From Motilimonas sp. E26 (GTDB lineage Bacteria > Pseudomonadota > Gammaproteobacteria > Enterobacterales > CBDFNC01): DNA of 64,000 nt. Both the position numbers and the translations under genes were made by a program. Below the pieces are notes generated by a model, which saw only the letters and a list, made by a program, of their open reading frames with translations, searched no databases and was not told the DNA's origin. The stretch covers positions 1 through 64,000 of the forward strand of contig NZ_JAIBHJ010000013.1 of NCBI RefSeq assembly GCF_021278025.1, given 5' to 3'. Position 1 is the first letter of the stretch; the number at the start of each line of letters is the position of its first letter. Below, piece by piece: positions 1 to 7,216 of the stretch.

Positions 1-30
1 CGAGCTCATCGAGGCTCCGGGCTTGTCCAA
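1..30 (-). other. Truncated fourth integron cassette
   Basis: The minus strand continues past the attC of the third cassette into a further cassette cut by the window edge. An ATG lies at positions 9-7 on the minus strand, so the 5' end of its gene may already be visible. Nothing can be said of its product. Confidence 0.4.
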
Positions 31-101
31 CACTTGAATATAGGGTGTCGGCTTCGCGACACCTATTCTTATCTGTTGACACCTATTCTTATCTGTTATG
101 T
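25..101 (-). repeat. attC recombination site of the third cassette
   Basis: On the minus strand the site opens with ACATAAC (101-95) and closes with GTTGGAC (31-25), the latter fitting the GTTRRRY core. The interior folds back around the loop CGAAGC (arms near 45-51 and 56-67), as an attC hairpin should. The left arm carries a perfect 20-bp tandem duplication (58-77 and 78-97), so this arm is longer than its partner. The opening core fits the consensus imperfectly, so the outer limits are approximate. The downstream end of the membrane-protein gene 6 nt away supports the assignment. Confidence 0.6.
58..97. repeat. 20-bp perfect tandem duplication inside an attC arm
   Basis: The unit GACACCTATTCTTATCTGTT occurs twice without a gap (58-77, 78-97). 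It duplicates one arm of the attC hairpin and so gives the site a choice of two left arms for folding. Confidence 0.9.
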
Positions 102-106
102 GCTGG

Positions 107-496
107 CTACAACAACTTTTTGTGCGGGCTCTTGTATGCTAAATAAGCACCCAAACAACTACCCAAAACTATACCTGACAAAGAGAGAACTTCTGTTAAT
201 TGGACCTCAAAGCCAACAAATATATAAAAATGTAAGTAAAGTGCCCCGCCTAGTGTACAAGTTAAAAATAGACAACAAAATACAATAATAAGTGATTTTT
301 TATTGACGTTGTAAAATAAATTGCTTGTAAATCTTATTGCTACAAAAGCACTTATAGTAGGAATTACCCACCAATTTAAAAAATATTCAAATGGAGCATT
401 AATCTGAAAAAGGATTCCCTGCGCGACAAAAAACAAAAATAACCAGGTAACTATTGCCCACAAAACACTCGCAACAAAACTGACAAAATTTTTCAC
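107..496 (-). CDS. Cassette 3: small integral membrane protein, unknown function
   Basis: A 129-residue protein on the minus strand of the integron array, starting with GTG at 496-494. It has about four hydrophobic segments (roughly residues 8-30, 38-58, 66-90 and 103-122) with short polar loops and a basic C-terminus (KSPHKKLL), so it should be an inner-membrane protein. I do not recognise a family. It sits alone between two attC sites (25-101 and 521-593) with its stop codon close to the downstream site, the usual layout of a one-gene cassette. Expression would depend on the array promoter or a private promoter that I cannot identify. Confidence 0.7.
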   Translation of the reverse strand: MKNFVSFVASVLWAIVTWLFLFFVAQGILFQINAPFEYFLNWWVIPTISAFVAIRFTSNLFYNVNKKSLIIVFCCLFLTCTLGGALYLHFYIFVGFEVQLTEVLSLSGIVLGSCLGAYLAYKSPHKKLL

Positions 497-520
497 TAAG
501 CAACTCGATTAATATTAGGC

Positions 521-593
521 ACATAACGTCCGCATTTGCGGCCAGTTTGGAGCGTAGCGGAAAACTAGTCCGACAACATGCGTGTTGTTATGC
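521..593 (-). repeat. attC recombination site of the second cassette
   Basis: On the minus strand it runs from GCATAAC (593-587) to GTTATGT (527-521). The two halves are imperfectly complementary: AACACGCATGTTGTCGG pairs with CCGCAAATGCGGACGTT, and an inner AGTTT/AAACT stem closes a loop around CGCTACGC. Core sites at both ends, the fold and its place just after a stop codon define an integron attC. Confidence 0.8.
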
Positions 594-597
594 GTTT

Positions 598-1044
598 TTA
601 AATCCACCGCCGAACTTTGCGACAGTACTCTTCATAATCCAATCCAAATTTTCTATGCATTATTTTTTCTTCAAAAGCTATATACCACCGATCAGTAATG
701 AGCAAAAATAGCGCGGTTAGCAGTATAGATGTAATTGCCGACCCCATAAGTATGGAAAATCCCATCATGGCGACAACAAGACCAAGATACATGGGATTTC
801 TGGTGTATTTAAAAACGCCTTCAGTTACCAGTTTGTCAGGTTCGTCAAATGTCATGATATTTGTGCTTAATTTTCTGAATAGAATTTTCCCTGCAACTGC
901 AAGCATCAGACCAGCAACGACAAAAGGCAATCCTATTAAGCTATATGGGTAACCTATATTGTGAGGAGAGCCCATTCCCCAACATATCATTCCCATAACG
1001 ATGATAAAAAGTACGAATAGAACCGGTGGTAATATTTTTTTCAT
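598..1044 (-). CDS. Cassette 2, gene B: isoprenylcysteine/phospholipid methyltransferase-like membrane protein
   Basis: A 148-residue membrane protein of the ICMT/PEMT-like methyltransferase family. Hydrophobic segments lie near residues 5-22, 31-52 and 86-115. The family's C-terminal signature is present: GVFKYTRNPMYLG, then an EE pair, and FGLDYEEYCRKVRRW at the end, which together form the AdoMet site. The start is placed at 1044 because GGAG lies 8 nt upstream; an in-frame ATG at 1092 would add 16 residues without a good ribosome site. It follows the Crp/Fnr gene by about 54 nt with no attC between, so the two genes form one cassette. Members methylate prenylated proteins, lipids or small molecules; the substrate here is unknown. 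Confidence 0.8.
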   Translation of the reverse strand: MKKILPPVLFVLFIIVMGMICWGMGSPHNIGYPYSLIGLPFVVAGLMLAVAGKILFRKLSTNIMTFDEPDKLVTEGVFKYTRNPMYLGLVVAMMGFSILMGSAITSILLTALFLLITDRWYIAFEEKIMHRKFGLDYEEYCRKVRRWI

Positions 1045-1098
1045 GTCGAGTCTCCAATAAAGTATTGCACTACTATACGGAGCTATCGCCACCTTAAC

Positions 1099-1684
1099 CT
1101 ATGTTAAGTCCATCTCTCTTCTAATTCGCGACAAAGTAACATCAGTTACACCAATATACATCGCTATATGACGAAGTGGTATTAATCTGCTTTCCTCACC
1201 GAATTCGACTAAAAACTGCTCATAGCGTTCTTTTGCGCTAAGCAATAAAAAACCAGCCTCCCTTTTCTCCTTTTTTAGAACAAGGCGTTCAAAAACTTTT
1301 CGAAGAAAATCACCCCAGTTGCAATTGCTTTTTGAAAGCGTAATTAAACGTTCGTATGCTATTGAACCGATGGTGCACTGTGTAATTGCTTGTGTGAAAA
1401 AAGGGCTGGGACTCCCCTCTACTAGCGAATTGACACAAGAAAACGCACCTCCTTTTCTAACCAAAGACTTGTTTCGCTCGTTACCTTCTTTGTCAATATA
1501 AAAATACCGCCCAATACCATCAATTATAAAGTGAACATCATGAACAATATCGCCGCAGGAAAAAATGTAATCCTTCGGTTTGTACGTTTGAAAAGAAAAA
1601 TACTGATATGCCAAATCCAATTCGACTTGGTCAAACGGTACAATTTGCGAGAAAATTTCACGTAACGATTTGTGGTGAGTACAT
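1099..1684 (-). CDS. Cassette 2, gene A: Crp/Fnr-family transcriptional regulator
   Basis: About 194 residues from the likely start MECTHHK (1684); an alternative ATG at 1713 lies inside the attC core GTTATGC and adds ten residues. The N-terminal two thirds form a cyclic-nucleotide-binding-like beta roll (YKPKDYIFSCGDIVHDVHFIIDG). The C-terminus is a short helix-turn-helix (IPLRHIAMYIGVTDVTLSRI, near residues 168-187). The FNR-type N-terminal cysteine cluster is absent. It lies immediately inside the cassette boundary and reads into the methyltransferase gene, so it may control that gene or simply share its transcript. A regulator in a cassette is less usual than an enzyme. Confidence 0.8.
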
Positions 1685-1709
1685 TCCATCGGATTACCCG
1701 GTTCTAAAC

Positions 1710-1799
1710 GCATAACGCCCACAACAGCGGACGTGTTTTAAGTTGATGTAGCGAAGCGAAAGCAGCTTAAAACCGTTCCGCTGATTGTGTTTGTTAGGC
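1710..1799 (-). repeat. attC recombination site of the first cassette
   Basis: A textbook attC of 90 bp on the minus strand. It opens with GCCTAAC (1799-1793) and closes with GTTATGC (1716-1710). The outer arms pair (ACACAATCAGCGGA with TCCGCTGTTGTG), as do the inner arms (GTTTTAAG with CTTAAAAC), leaving a loop of about 25 nt. The stop codon of the acetyltransferase gene (1796-1794) lies inside the opening core, as is common in cassettes. Confidence 0.92.
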
Positions 1800-2270
1800 A
1801 ATTGATTTGACCATATTGGTACTTACAACGCTGTAACCCAAAGAGCCGTATAAAGCTTGAGCCGGACTATTTTGACGAAATACATGAAGTCCAATGCTGT
1901 CTATGTTCATGCCGCTCGAATATCGTTCCAACTCTAGGAGGGCGCTCCGTGCGTAACCCTTTCTTCGGTATTCTTTCTTTATTTCAATGTCGCATATGAA
2001 GGCAGTTTTAATGCCAAACTTTTCTTCAATAGTGATCCAAAGAACACCGACAGAGCAGCCTTCGTCTACCGAGAAAATTTCGAATAGATGATTATTCTCG
2101 GTTTCAATACCTTTCGGTAGCGCATGTTTAAGATCTTCGCGAGATCGCTGAATCGCACTTTCCTCAGCCCAGCGTCCTGACTCAACATTTTCACGCGCAT
2201 AATCCGCTATTGCCTTTTCCAAATATTCAGAAAATATAATGCGAGTCATATCTTTGAGTTTCAGGTGCAT
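1794..2270 (-). CDS. Cassette 1: GNAT-family N-acetyltransferase
   Basis: A 158-residue acetyl-CoA-dependent acetyltransferase. The acetyl-CoA pyrophosphate-binding loop is visible as RRKGYA (near residue 104), preceded by the beta strand AFICDIEIKKEY. The C-terminal strand and turn NSPAQALYGSLGYSV is typical of GNAT folds. The start at 2270 has GGAG 4 nt upstream, just inside the cassette boundary. It is the cassette next to attI and so should be the best expressed from the array promoter. GNAT genes are common cassette cargo and may modify antibiotics, toxins or small molecules; the substrate cannot be told. Confidence 0.85.
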   Translation of the reverse strand: MHLKLKDMTRIIFSEYLEKAIADYARENVESGRWAEESAIQRSREDLKHALPKGIETENNHLFEIFSVDEGCSVGVLWITIEEKFGIKTAFICDIEIKKEYRRKGYARSALLELERYSSGMNIDSIGLHVFRQNSPAQALYGSLGYSVVSTNMVKSIA

Positions 2271-2282
2271 AACTCTCCGCTT

Positions 2283-2345
2283 GCCTAACAGCGTATTACA
2301 CGTTTTTCTTGATAAACCCAAACACTACCATCTAGGCCTAACCCA
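2283..2345 (-). other. Probable attI site of the integron platform
   Basis: On the minus strand GTTAGGC (2289-2283) marks the join between platform and first cassette. A second GTTAGGC in the same orientation lies 53 bp further toward the integrase gene (2342-2336). attI sites are non-palindromic and carry the crossover core plus extra integrase-binding sites upstream, which fits. Limits are estimated. Confidence 0.6.
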
Positions 2346-2409
2346 TTAAAATAATTATTTATCATCCGCTTACCACCACTTTTCGCTATTAACGCTGAGC
2401 CCAGAGGAA

Positions 2410-2558
2410 AACAAAGCGAGCCTAGTATTTACCGAGTCCAAATTTGGCCCCCATAAAGGATTTGGCTGATTTATTTTGTGATTATATATCAAAGCGTTAG
2501 AAATGAGGTGTGAACAAAGCGAGACTTTTACAATTTATTTACCGCGCCAAAACTTGGC
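2410..2558. repeat. Imperfect direct repeat between attI and intI
   Basis: Two related blocks, 2410-2448 and 2513-2558. Each starts AACAAAGCGAG, contains TATTTACCG (2426-2434; 2536-2544) and ends in a small palindrome (CCAAATTTGG; GCCAAAACTTGGC). The second block carries the intI promoter. The region thus looks like a partly duplicated platform or promoter segment. Confidence 0.7.
2481..2491 (-). promoter_or_regulatory. Candidate cassette promoter (Pc) extended -10 element
   Basis: The minus strand reads TGATATATAAT here, an extended -10-like element facing the cassette array about 190 bp away. There is no good -35. It is only a candidate for the promoter that transcribes the cassettes. Confidence 0.3.
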
Positions 2559-2582
2559 AAAACTAGCCAAACGCCATTATAA
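2554..2582 (+). promoter_or_regulatory. Probable intI promoter
   Basis: TTGGCA (2554-2559), a 17-bp spacer and TTATAA (2577-2582) form a plausible sigma-70 promoter 38 bp before the integrase ATG. The LexA box starts at the next base. Confidence 0.6.
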
Positions 2583-2598
2583 CTGTATAAATAAACAG
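2583..2598 (+). promoter_or_regulatory. LexA (SOS) box controlling the integron integrase
   Basis: CTGT-N8-ACAG with an AT-only spacer (ATAAATAA) is a perfect match to the gammaproteobacterial LexA core. It abuts the -10 element and should overlap the transcription start, so LexA would block intI until DNA damage. SOS control of intI is established for Vibrio and class 1 integrons. Confidence 0.9.
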
Positions 2599-2619
2599 CA
2601 ACAATTGAGGCGCTAGGTC

Positions 2620-3582
2620 ATGGCGAAATCTCCATTTATAGAGAGTATCAGAGCAGATTTACGCGCTCGTCGTTATAGCTTGCAAACCGAAAAAACGTAT
2701 CTATTTTGGATTCGCCAGTTCATTTATTTCCATCGCATGCGCCACCCAAATGAGATGGCAAACACCGAAATTGAGCAATTTCTTTCTTACCTTGCGAATG
2801 TACGCAAGGTGAGTAGTAGCACACAAAATTTAGCCTTGTGCGCCTTAATATATATGTACAAAAACATTCTCCAAATGGAGATCACAGGGCTGAGTTATAG
2901 CTACACCAAAAAAGAAAAGCGCATGCCAACGGTGTTAAGTCACCAAGAAGCGCAGCTCGTGCTGAGTCACTTGCGAGGAAAATATTGGCTACTCGCTAAT
3001 TTGTTGTATGGCTGCGGTTTGCGAATCAACGAAGCTTTAAAATTAAGGGTGAAAGACATCAATTTTGCAGACCACACCTTGTTCGTATTCCGTGGCAAGG
3101 GCAGCAAGGATCGCTACACATTATTGCCGCACAAATTGGAGCCCTTATTACGTGATCAAATTGAACAAGTTAACATCATTCATGCTGCGGATAAGACAAG
3201 AGGCTTTGGTTTAACGTCGCTGCCCGCCTCCCTAATAAAAAAATACGCTAGTGCTGCAACCGATTTTGCTTGGCAATATCTTTTTCCTTCAAGTCATTGT
3301 AGTGAGCACCCACACGATGGCTATATTTGCCGCCATCACCTCCACGAAACCGCGTTTAGAAAAGCACTGCGTAAGGCGGTGATCGCCAGTCAATTAAGCA
3401 AGCGGGTCACGGCACATACCTTTCGTCATTCTTTTGCTACTCAATTACTGCTAAACGGTACTGATATTAGAACAGTACAAGATTTACTGGGTCATGAAGA
3501 TGTTAAAACCACTGAAATTTACACCCATGTGATGGGCTCGCGCTTTGCCAATACACTAAGCCCCATTGATAGGGCAAGCTAA
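2620..3582 (+). CDS. intI: Integron integrase (IntI-type tyrosine recombinase)
   Basis: A 320-residue tyrosine recombinase that inserts and excises gene cassettes by recombining attI and folded attC sites. The N-terminal SAM-like DNA-binding domain covers about residues 5-85. Catalytic residues are visible as R135 (GCGLR), K160 (FRGKGSKD), H266 and R269 (HTFRH), H292 (LGHED) and the nucleophile Y301 (TEIYTHV). The IntI-specific extra patch, absent from XerC/D, is recognisable at about 205-223 (IKKYASAATDFAWQYLFPS), which separates it from ordinary phage-type integrases. GAGG at 2607-2610 supports the start. It diverges from the cassette array and lies behind a LexA box. The gene appears intact, so the platform may be active. 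Confidence 0.95.
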   Translation: MAKSPFIESIRADLRARRYSLQTEKTYLFWIRQFIYFHRMRHPNEMANTEIEQFLSYLANVRKVSSSTQNLALCALIYMYKNILQMEITGLSYSYTKKEKRMPTVLSHQEAQLVLSHLRGKYWLLANLLYGCGLRINEALKLRVKDINFADHTLFVFRGKGSKDRYTLLPHKLEPLLRDQIEQVNIIHAADKTRGFGLTSLPASLIKKYASAATDFAWQYLFPSSHCSEHPHDGYICRHHLHETAFRKALRKAVIASQLSKRVTAHTFRHSFATQLLLNGTDIRTVQDLLGHEDVKTTEIYTHVMGSRFANTLSPIDRAS

Positions 3583-3592
3583 CGCTTACGGT

Positions 3593-3904
3593 TCACTTAG
3601 CGATTAAACGGTTGGCTAAGCTGAGTAATACCGCTTCATCATCCTCGCGGGTGACACAAAACCAACAGCCTTGGCTCATTTCTTGGTAGTTGAGTAGCAA
3701 GTGCTTGTCAGCATCGTTGATCACCCAGCAATAGGAATCGGCTGCCATATCTTGTTGTACCAATTTCAGGTTGAGTGACGTGGTAAGATGCGCGGCAAAC
3801 TCAGGGAAGTTATCAAAGTGCAGGTCGAATTCAGGATTAAAGCACAGTTGCAGTTCATCGCTACGCATATGCAGCGACCAGTTACCGGGAAAAAGGGAGT
3901 TCAT
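3593..3904 (-). CDS. DUF3630-like small protein downstream of recQ
   Basis: A 103-residue soluble protein without signal peptide or membrane segment; it is rich in Trp, Leu and acidic residues. It resembles the DUF3630 family, which I recall beside recQ in Shewanella- and Vibrio-type genomes; this is from memory. It lies 48 nt downstream of recQ on the same strand and converges on intI with a 10-bp gap. Function is unknown; a role with RecQ is only suggested by position. Confidence 0.6.
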   Translation of the reverse strand: MNSLFPGNWSLHMRSDELQLCFNPEFDLHFDNFPEFAAHLTTSLNLKLVQQDMAADSYCWVINDADKHLLLNYQEMSQGCWFCVTREDDEAVLLSLANRLIAK

Positions 3905-3952
3905 TGCTTACCTTAAGCGCAAATAAAATACGCTAATTAAATAAATGACGGG

Positions 3953-5797
3953 TTAATAATCATCTTCGTATTCTGCTATTGCTGCTAAAAAAGGACTGCC
4001 GTACTTTTCAAGCTTGGTATAGCCTACGCCGCTTATTTCGAGGAATTCGCGTTCGCTGCGTGGTTTCAAATCAGCCATTTCCGCTAATGTTACGTCGTTA
4101 AACACCACATAAGGTGGCACATCGGCGGCGTCAGCTAGCTCTTTACGCAGTTTGCGTAAACGGGCAAACAACGCCTTGTCATAATCCAAAAACGCCAGCT
4201 TTGAGCTGCCACTTGATTTGGTGGTTTTGCTACTTAACGGCTGGATACGTGGCACCGCTAGGGTTAGCTTTATGTCACCTTTAAGCAATGGCCGCGCGGC
4301 TTCGGTTAGCTGTAATACCGAGCCTCGGGTAATGTTTTGTTGCAAGAAGCCACAATGTACCAGTTGACGTAAAATACTTAGCCAATATTCGGTGGACTGC
4401 TGCTTGCCTAAACCAAAGGTGGACAGTTTGTCGTGGCCATGCTCTTTTACTCGCTGATTTTGCGAGCCACGCAGCACCTCAACCACATAGCCCATGCCAA
4501 AACTTTGTCCCATACGATAAACACAGGAAAGCGATTTCTGCGCATCTTCGGTGGCATCAAACGACTTTGGCGGATCAAGGCAAATATCACAGTTGCCACA
4601 AGGTTTGCTTTGGTGCTCACCAAAGTAATTAAGCAATACCTGACGACGACAAGTTTGCGCCTCGGCAAATGCCGCCATGGCATTCAGCTTGTGCATTTCT
4701 ACCCGCAACTGATCGGGGTTGTTATTCTTTTCTAATAAGCCACGTACCCGTGCAATATCAGCAGGATCGTACAGCATCATGGCTTCCGCTTCTAAGCCAT
4801 CACGCCCTGCTCGACCGGTTTCTTGGTAATAAGACTCGATGTTTTTTGGAATATCGTAATGCACCACAAAACGCACGTTTGGTTTATTAATGCCCATACC
4901 AAAAGCCACGGTAGCAGCCACAATATCAAGCTCATCTTTGATGAAGGCATCTTGCACCTCTTGGCGCTCTGCTAACTCACGACCAGCGTGATAGAAATCC
5001 GCTTTATAGCCCTGTTGCTTTAGCTTTTCGGCAACCTCTTCGGTACGTTTACGACTGCCGCAATAAATAATGCCACCTTGGCCGTTCTGCGCCTTTATGT
5101 AGGTGAGTAACTGACTAAGGGGTTTGAATTTTTCAACCAAGTTATAACGAATATTAGGTCGATCAAAGCTGCTGATGTTGATCTTTGGCTGGTCTAAATT
5201 AAGGCGATGTAGAATGTCTTGTTGAGTGGCATGATCAGCGGTCGCAGTTAGGGCCATCATGGGCACTTGCGGGAACAAGGCTTTTAATTGCCCCAACATG
5301 GCGTACTCAGGGCGAAAATCATGGCCCCACTGTGAAATACAATGGGCTTCATCAATGGCAAAAAGTGCCAGTGGAATTTCATGAAGCTTGGCTTGAAAAT
5401 CGGGCTGCATTAAGCGCTCAGGCGCCACATAAACCAGTTTAATTTCACCATGACGAATGGCTGATAATATTTGTAACTGCTGTGGTCGCGTTAAACTGGA
5501 ATTAAGGTAAGCCGCTGGTACCCCACAAGCATAAAGTGCATCTACTTGATCTTTCATCAAGGAAATCAAGGGCGAAACCACAAAGGTAACGCCTTCGCGC
5601 AGTAACGCCGGAATTTGATAACATAAACTCTTACCGCCACCGGTCGGCATAATCACTAAGCTATCGCCACCTTGGGCGACGTGCTCAATAACTTGCTGCT
5701 GGCCTTCGCGAAAACTGCTATAACCGAACACTTCAGTTAACACGGCTAAACTATCGGTTGGCCAAATTTTATTCTCGGCGAGCGAAAAAGCGTTCAT
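3953..5797 (-). CDS. recQ: ATP-dependent DNA helicase RecQ
   Basis: A 614-residue 3'-5' superfamily 2 helicase that unwinds forked and gapped DNA in the RecF pathway and at stalled replication forks. Walker A (MPTGGGKSLCYQ, near residue 50), the DEAH box with the RecQ-specific loop (AIDEAHCISQWGHDFRPEY) and motif VI (QETGRAGRDG) are all present. The zinc-binding part of the RQC domain follows (CRRQVLLNYFGE...CGNCDIC, near 380-407). The last 80 residues form the HRDC domain. Length matches E. coli RecQ. It is transcribed with the DUF3630-like gene. Confidence 0.97.
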   Translation of the reverse strand: MNAFSLAENKIWPTDSLAVLTEVFGYSSFREGQQQVIEHVAQGGDSLVIMPTGGGKSLCYQIPALLREGVTFVVSPLISLMKDQVDALYACGVPAAYLNSSLTRPQQLQILSAIRHGEIKLVYVAPERLMQPDFQAKLHEIPLALFAIDEAHCISQWGHDFRPEYAMLGQLKALFPQVPMMALTATADHATQQDILHRLNLDQPKINISSFDRPNIRYNLVEKFKPLSQLLTYIKAQNGQGGIIYCGSRKRTEEVAEKLKQQGYKADFYHAGRELAERQEVQDAFIKDELDIVAATVAFGMGINKPNVRFVVHYDIPKNIESYYQETGRAGRDGLEAEAMMLYDPADIARVRGLLEKNNNPDQLRVEMHKLNAMAAFAEAQTCRRQVLLNYFGEHQSKPCGNCDICLDPPKSFDATEDAQKSLSCVYRMGQSFGMGYVVEVLRGSQNQRVKEHGHDKLSTFGLGKQQSTEYWLSILRQLVHCGFLQQNITRGSVLQLTEAARPLLKGDIKLTLAVPRIQPLSSKTTKSSGSSKLAFLDYDKALFARLRKLRKELADAADVPPYVVFNDVTLAEMADLKPRSEREFLEISGVGYTKLEKYGSPFLAAIAEYEDDY

Positions 5798-5870
5798 ACT
5801 TACCAGTAATAATCTCGGGGGCGCTTATTTTACGGCCCCTAACAAAAATTGCACACAGTAAAACGGATAA

Positions 5871-7007
5871 TTGCTTATTTTGATCAACTTACAGTTCAAT
5901 TTATTATCTATTAGTCTTTGGATTCAATCGGTTATTAAGCGTAAAAAAATACGCATACTAACTCGTTTAAGTACCTTACTATTCTTAACCACAACTCTAT
6001 TGAGCGCATCTAGCTTAGCTAAACCGCAGCCTGACGTGTTGTTTATTAACCCCGGACAAACCAGCGAAAGCTTTTGGCATGATGTTGATCTCTTTATGCA
6101 AGAGGCTGCCAAGCAACTCGATCTCAACTTAATCACCTATCACGCAGAGCGTAATCCGTATCTGATGATTAAAAAAGTTAAGCAGTTGATTGATGATAAC
6201 CAATTACCAGACTACTTGGTGCTGGTGAATGAAGACAATGCTGCAACAAAAATGCTGTATTTGCTCCGGGGGAAGCCCGTAAAGGTTATTATGCTATTTA
6301 ACGGATTAAACGAGCATGATAAATCTCGATTTTTTAAAAATGTGAACGGGCCTTTTTTGGTTTCTAGCCTTATGCCTGATAATTATAAAATTGGTTACGT
6401 AACAGCAAAACAACTGGTTGATAATAAAGTAGTAAACACTGAACAAGCAGCGCAAATATTAATATTTTCCGGCAATAAAAATACCCCCGCCTCCAACAAG
6501 CGTGAATTAGGTGCCAGACAGTTCATCGCGCTACACGGCAAAACCGAGTTACTGCAAGTTGTTTACGCTAACTGGGATGAGCAAATTGCTTATAAAAAAA
6601 CCAAGTTACTGCTACAGCGTTATAGTCGCTTAAGTTATGTCTGGGCCGCGAATGACGCTATGGCACTAGGTGCAATAAGAGCGGCAAAAGAATCCGGCAA
6701 AACGCCTGGTAAGGATATATTCTTCAGTGCCATTAACACGTCTGAGGCCGCCCTCGATGCCAGAGCAGAAGGAACCATATCTAGCTTGGGTGGTAGTCAC
6801 TTTATGGCTGGGGGCTGGGCTATGGTCTTAATAAGTGATGACATCCAAGGCAAGACTGTACCGAAACAAATTGATCAACCGATGTTTCAGCTTATCGAAC
6901 CGGACACCGCTTTGTTTACAGTGCTGAAAGCTAAGAACTGGCAAAATATCAACTTTAAGCAATATAAGCAAAATGACACGGGGCAGTACTCATTCAGTAT
7001 TAAATAG
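5871..7007 (+). CDS. Periplasmic sugar-binding-like (type 1 PBP) protein
   Basis: About 378 residues. After a charged n-region and a hydrophobic stretch (RILTRLSTLLFLTTTLLSASSLA) the mature part begins near KPQPDVLFINPG. It has the alternating alpha/beta pattern of LuxP/ribose-binding type 1 periplasmic proteins: DVLFINPGQTSESFWHDVDLF, then QILIFSGNKNTPASNKRELG, YVWAANDAMALGAIRAAKESG and a closing TISSLGGSHF segment. No permease or ATPase gene is adjacent, so it may be an orphan sensor or serve a distant transporter or chemoreceptor. The start is uncertain: only TTG codons (5871, 5880) precede the signal peptide in frame. Confidence 0.7.
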   Translation: MLILINLQFNLLSISLWIQSVIKRKKIRILTRLSTLLFLTTTLLSASSLAKPQPDVLFINPGQTSESFWHDVDLFMQEAAKQLDLNLITYHAERNPYLMIKKVKQLIDDNQLPDYLVLVNEDNAATKMLYLLRGKPVKVIMLFNGLNEHDKSRFFKNVNGPFLVSSLMPDNYKIGYVTAKQLVDNKVVNTEQAAQILIFSGNKNTPASNKRELGARQFIALHGKTELLQVVYANWDEQIAYKKTKLLLQRYSRLSYVWAANDAMALGAIRAAKESGKTPGKDIFFSAINTSEAALDARAEGTISSLGGSHFMAGGWAMVLISDDIQGKTVPKQIDQPMFQLIEPDTALFTVLKAKNWQNINFKQYKQNDTGQYSFSIK

Positions 7008-7110
7008 TTTTAAATTAGCCTCGGATCGAGTTTATTCCACGCCTTCCATATTCTCCTTATTTATTTTTTTAAACGATCATTGTCGAAAAATAAACCAACA
7101 ACACTATCGA

Positions 7111-7167
7111 CAATCATTCTCACTAGCGTTTACAATCTACACAAATAACAAATGAGAGTTATTGCTA
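7111..7167 (+). promoter_or_regulatory. Two Fur-box-like sites upstream of the imelysin cluster
   Basis: AATGAGAGTTATT (7151-7163) matches the Fur core AATGATAATCATT at 10 of 13 positions. The reverse strand of about 7111-7124 gives a second match of similar quality (GAGAATGATTGTC-like). They lie 50-105 bp before the imelysin start. Iron control would fit the genes downstream. Confidence 0.4.
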
Positions 7168-7216
7168 TTTTTATTTAAAATGGTGAGTAGCCCAACTAAG
7201 ATCCAAAGGGAATGAG

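Noticed and set aside
34-288. 84-codon plus-strand frame in the integron array
   Set aside because: It runs across an attC site and antisense to the membrane-protein cassette gene, includes the tandem duplication and has no ribosome site.
6973-7155. 60-codon frame after the periplasmic binding protein
   Set aside because: It overlaps the 3' end of a real gene and covers the Fur-like promoter region. No ribosome site.
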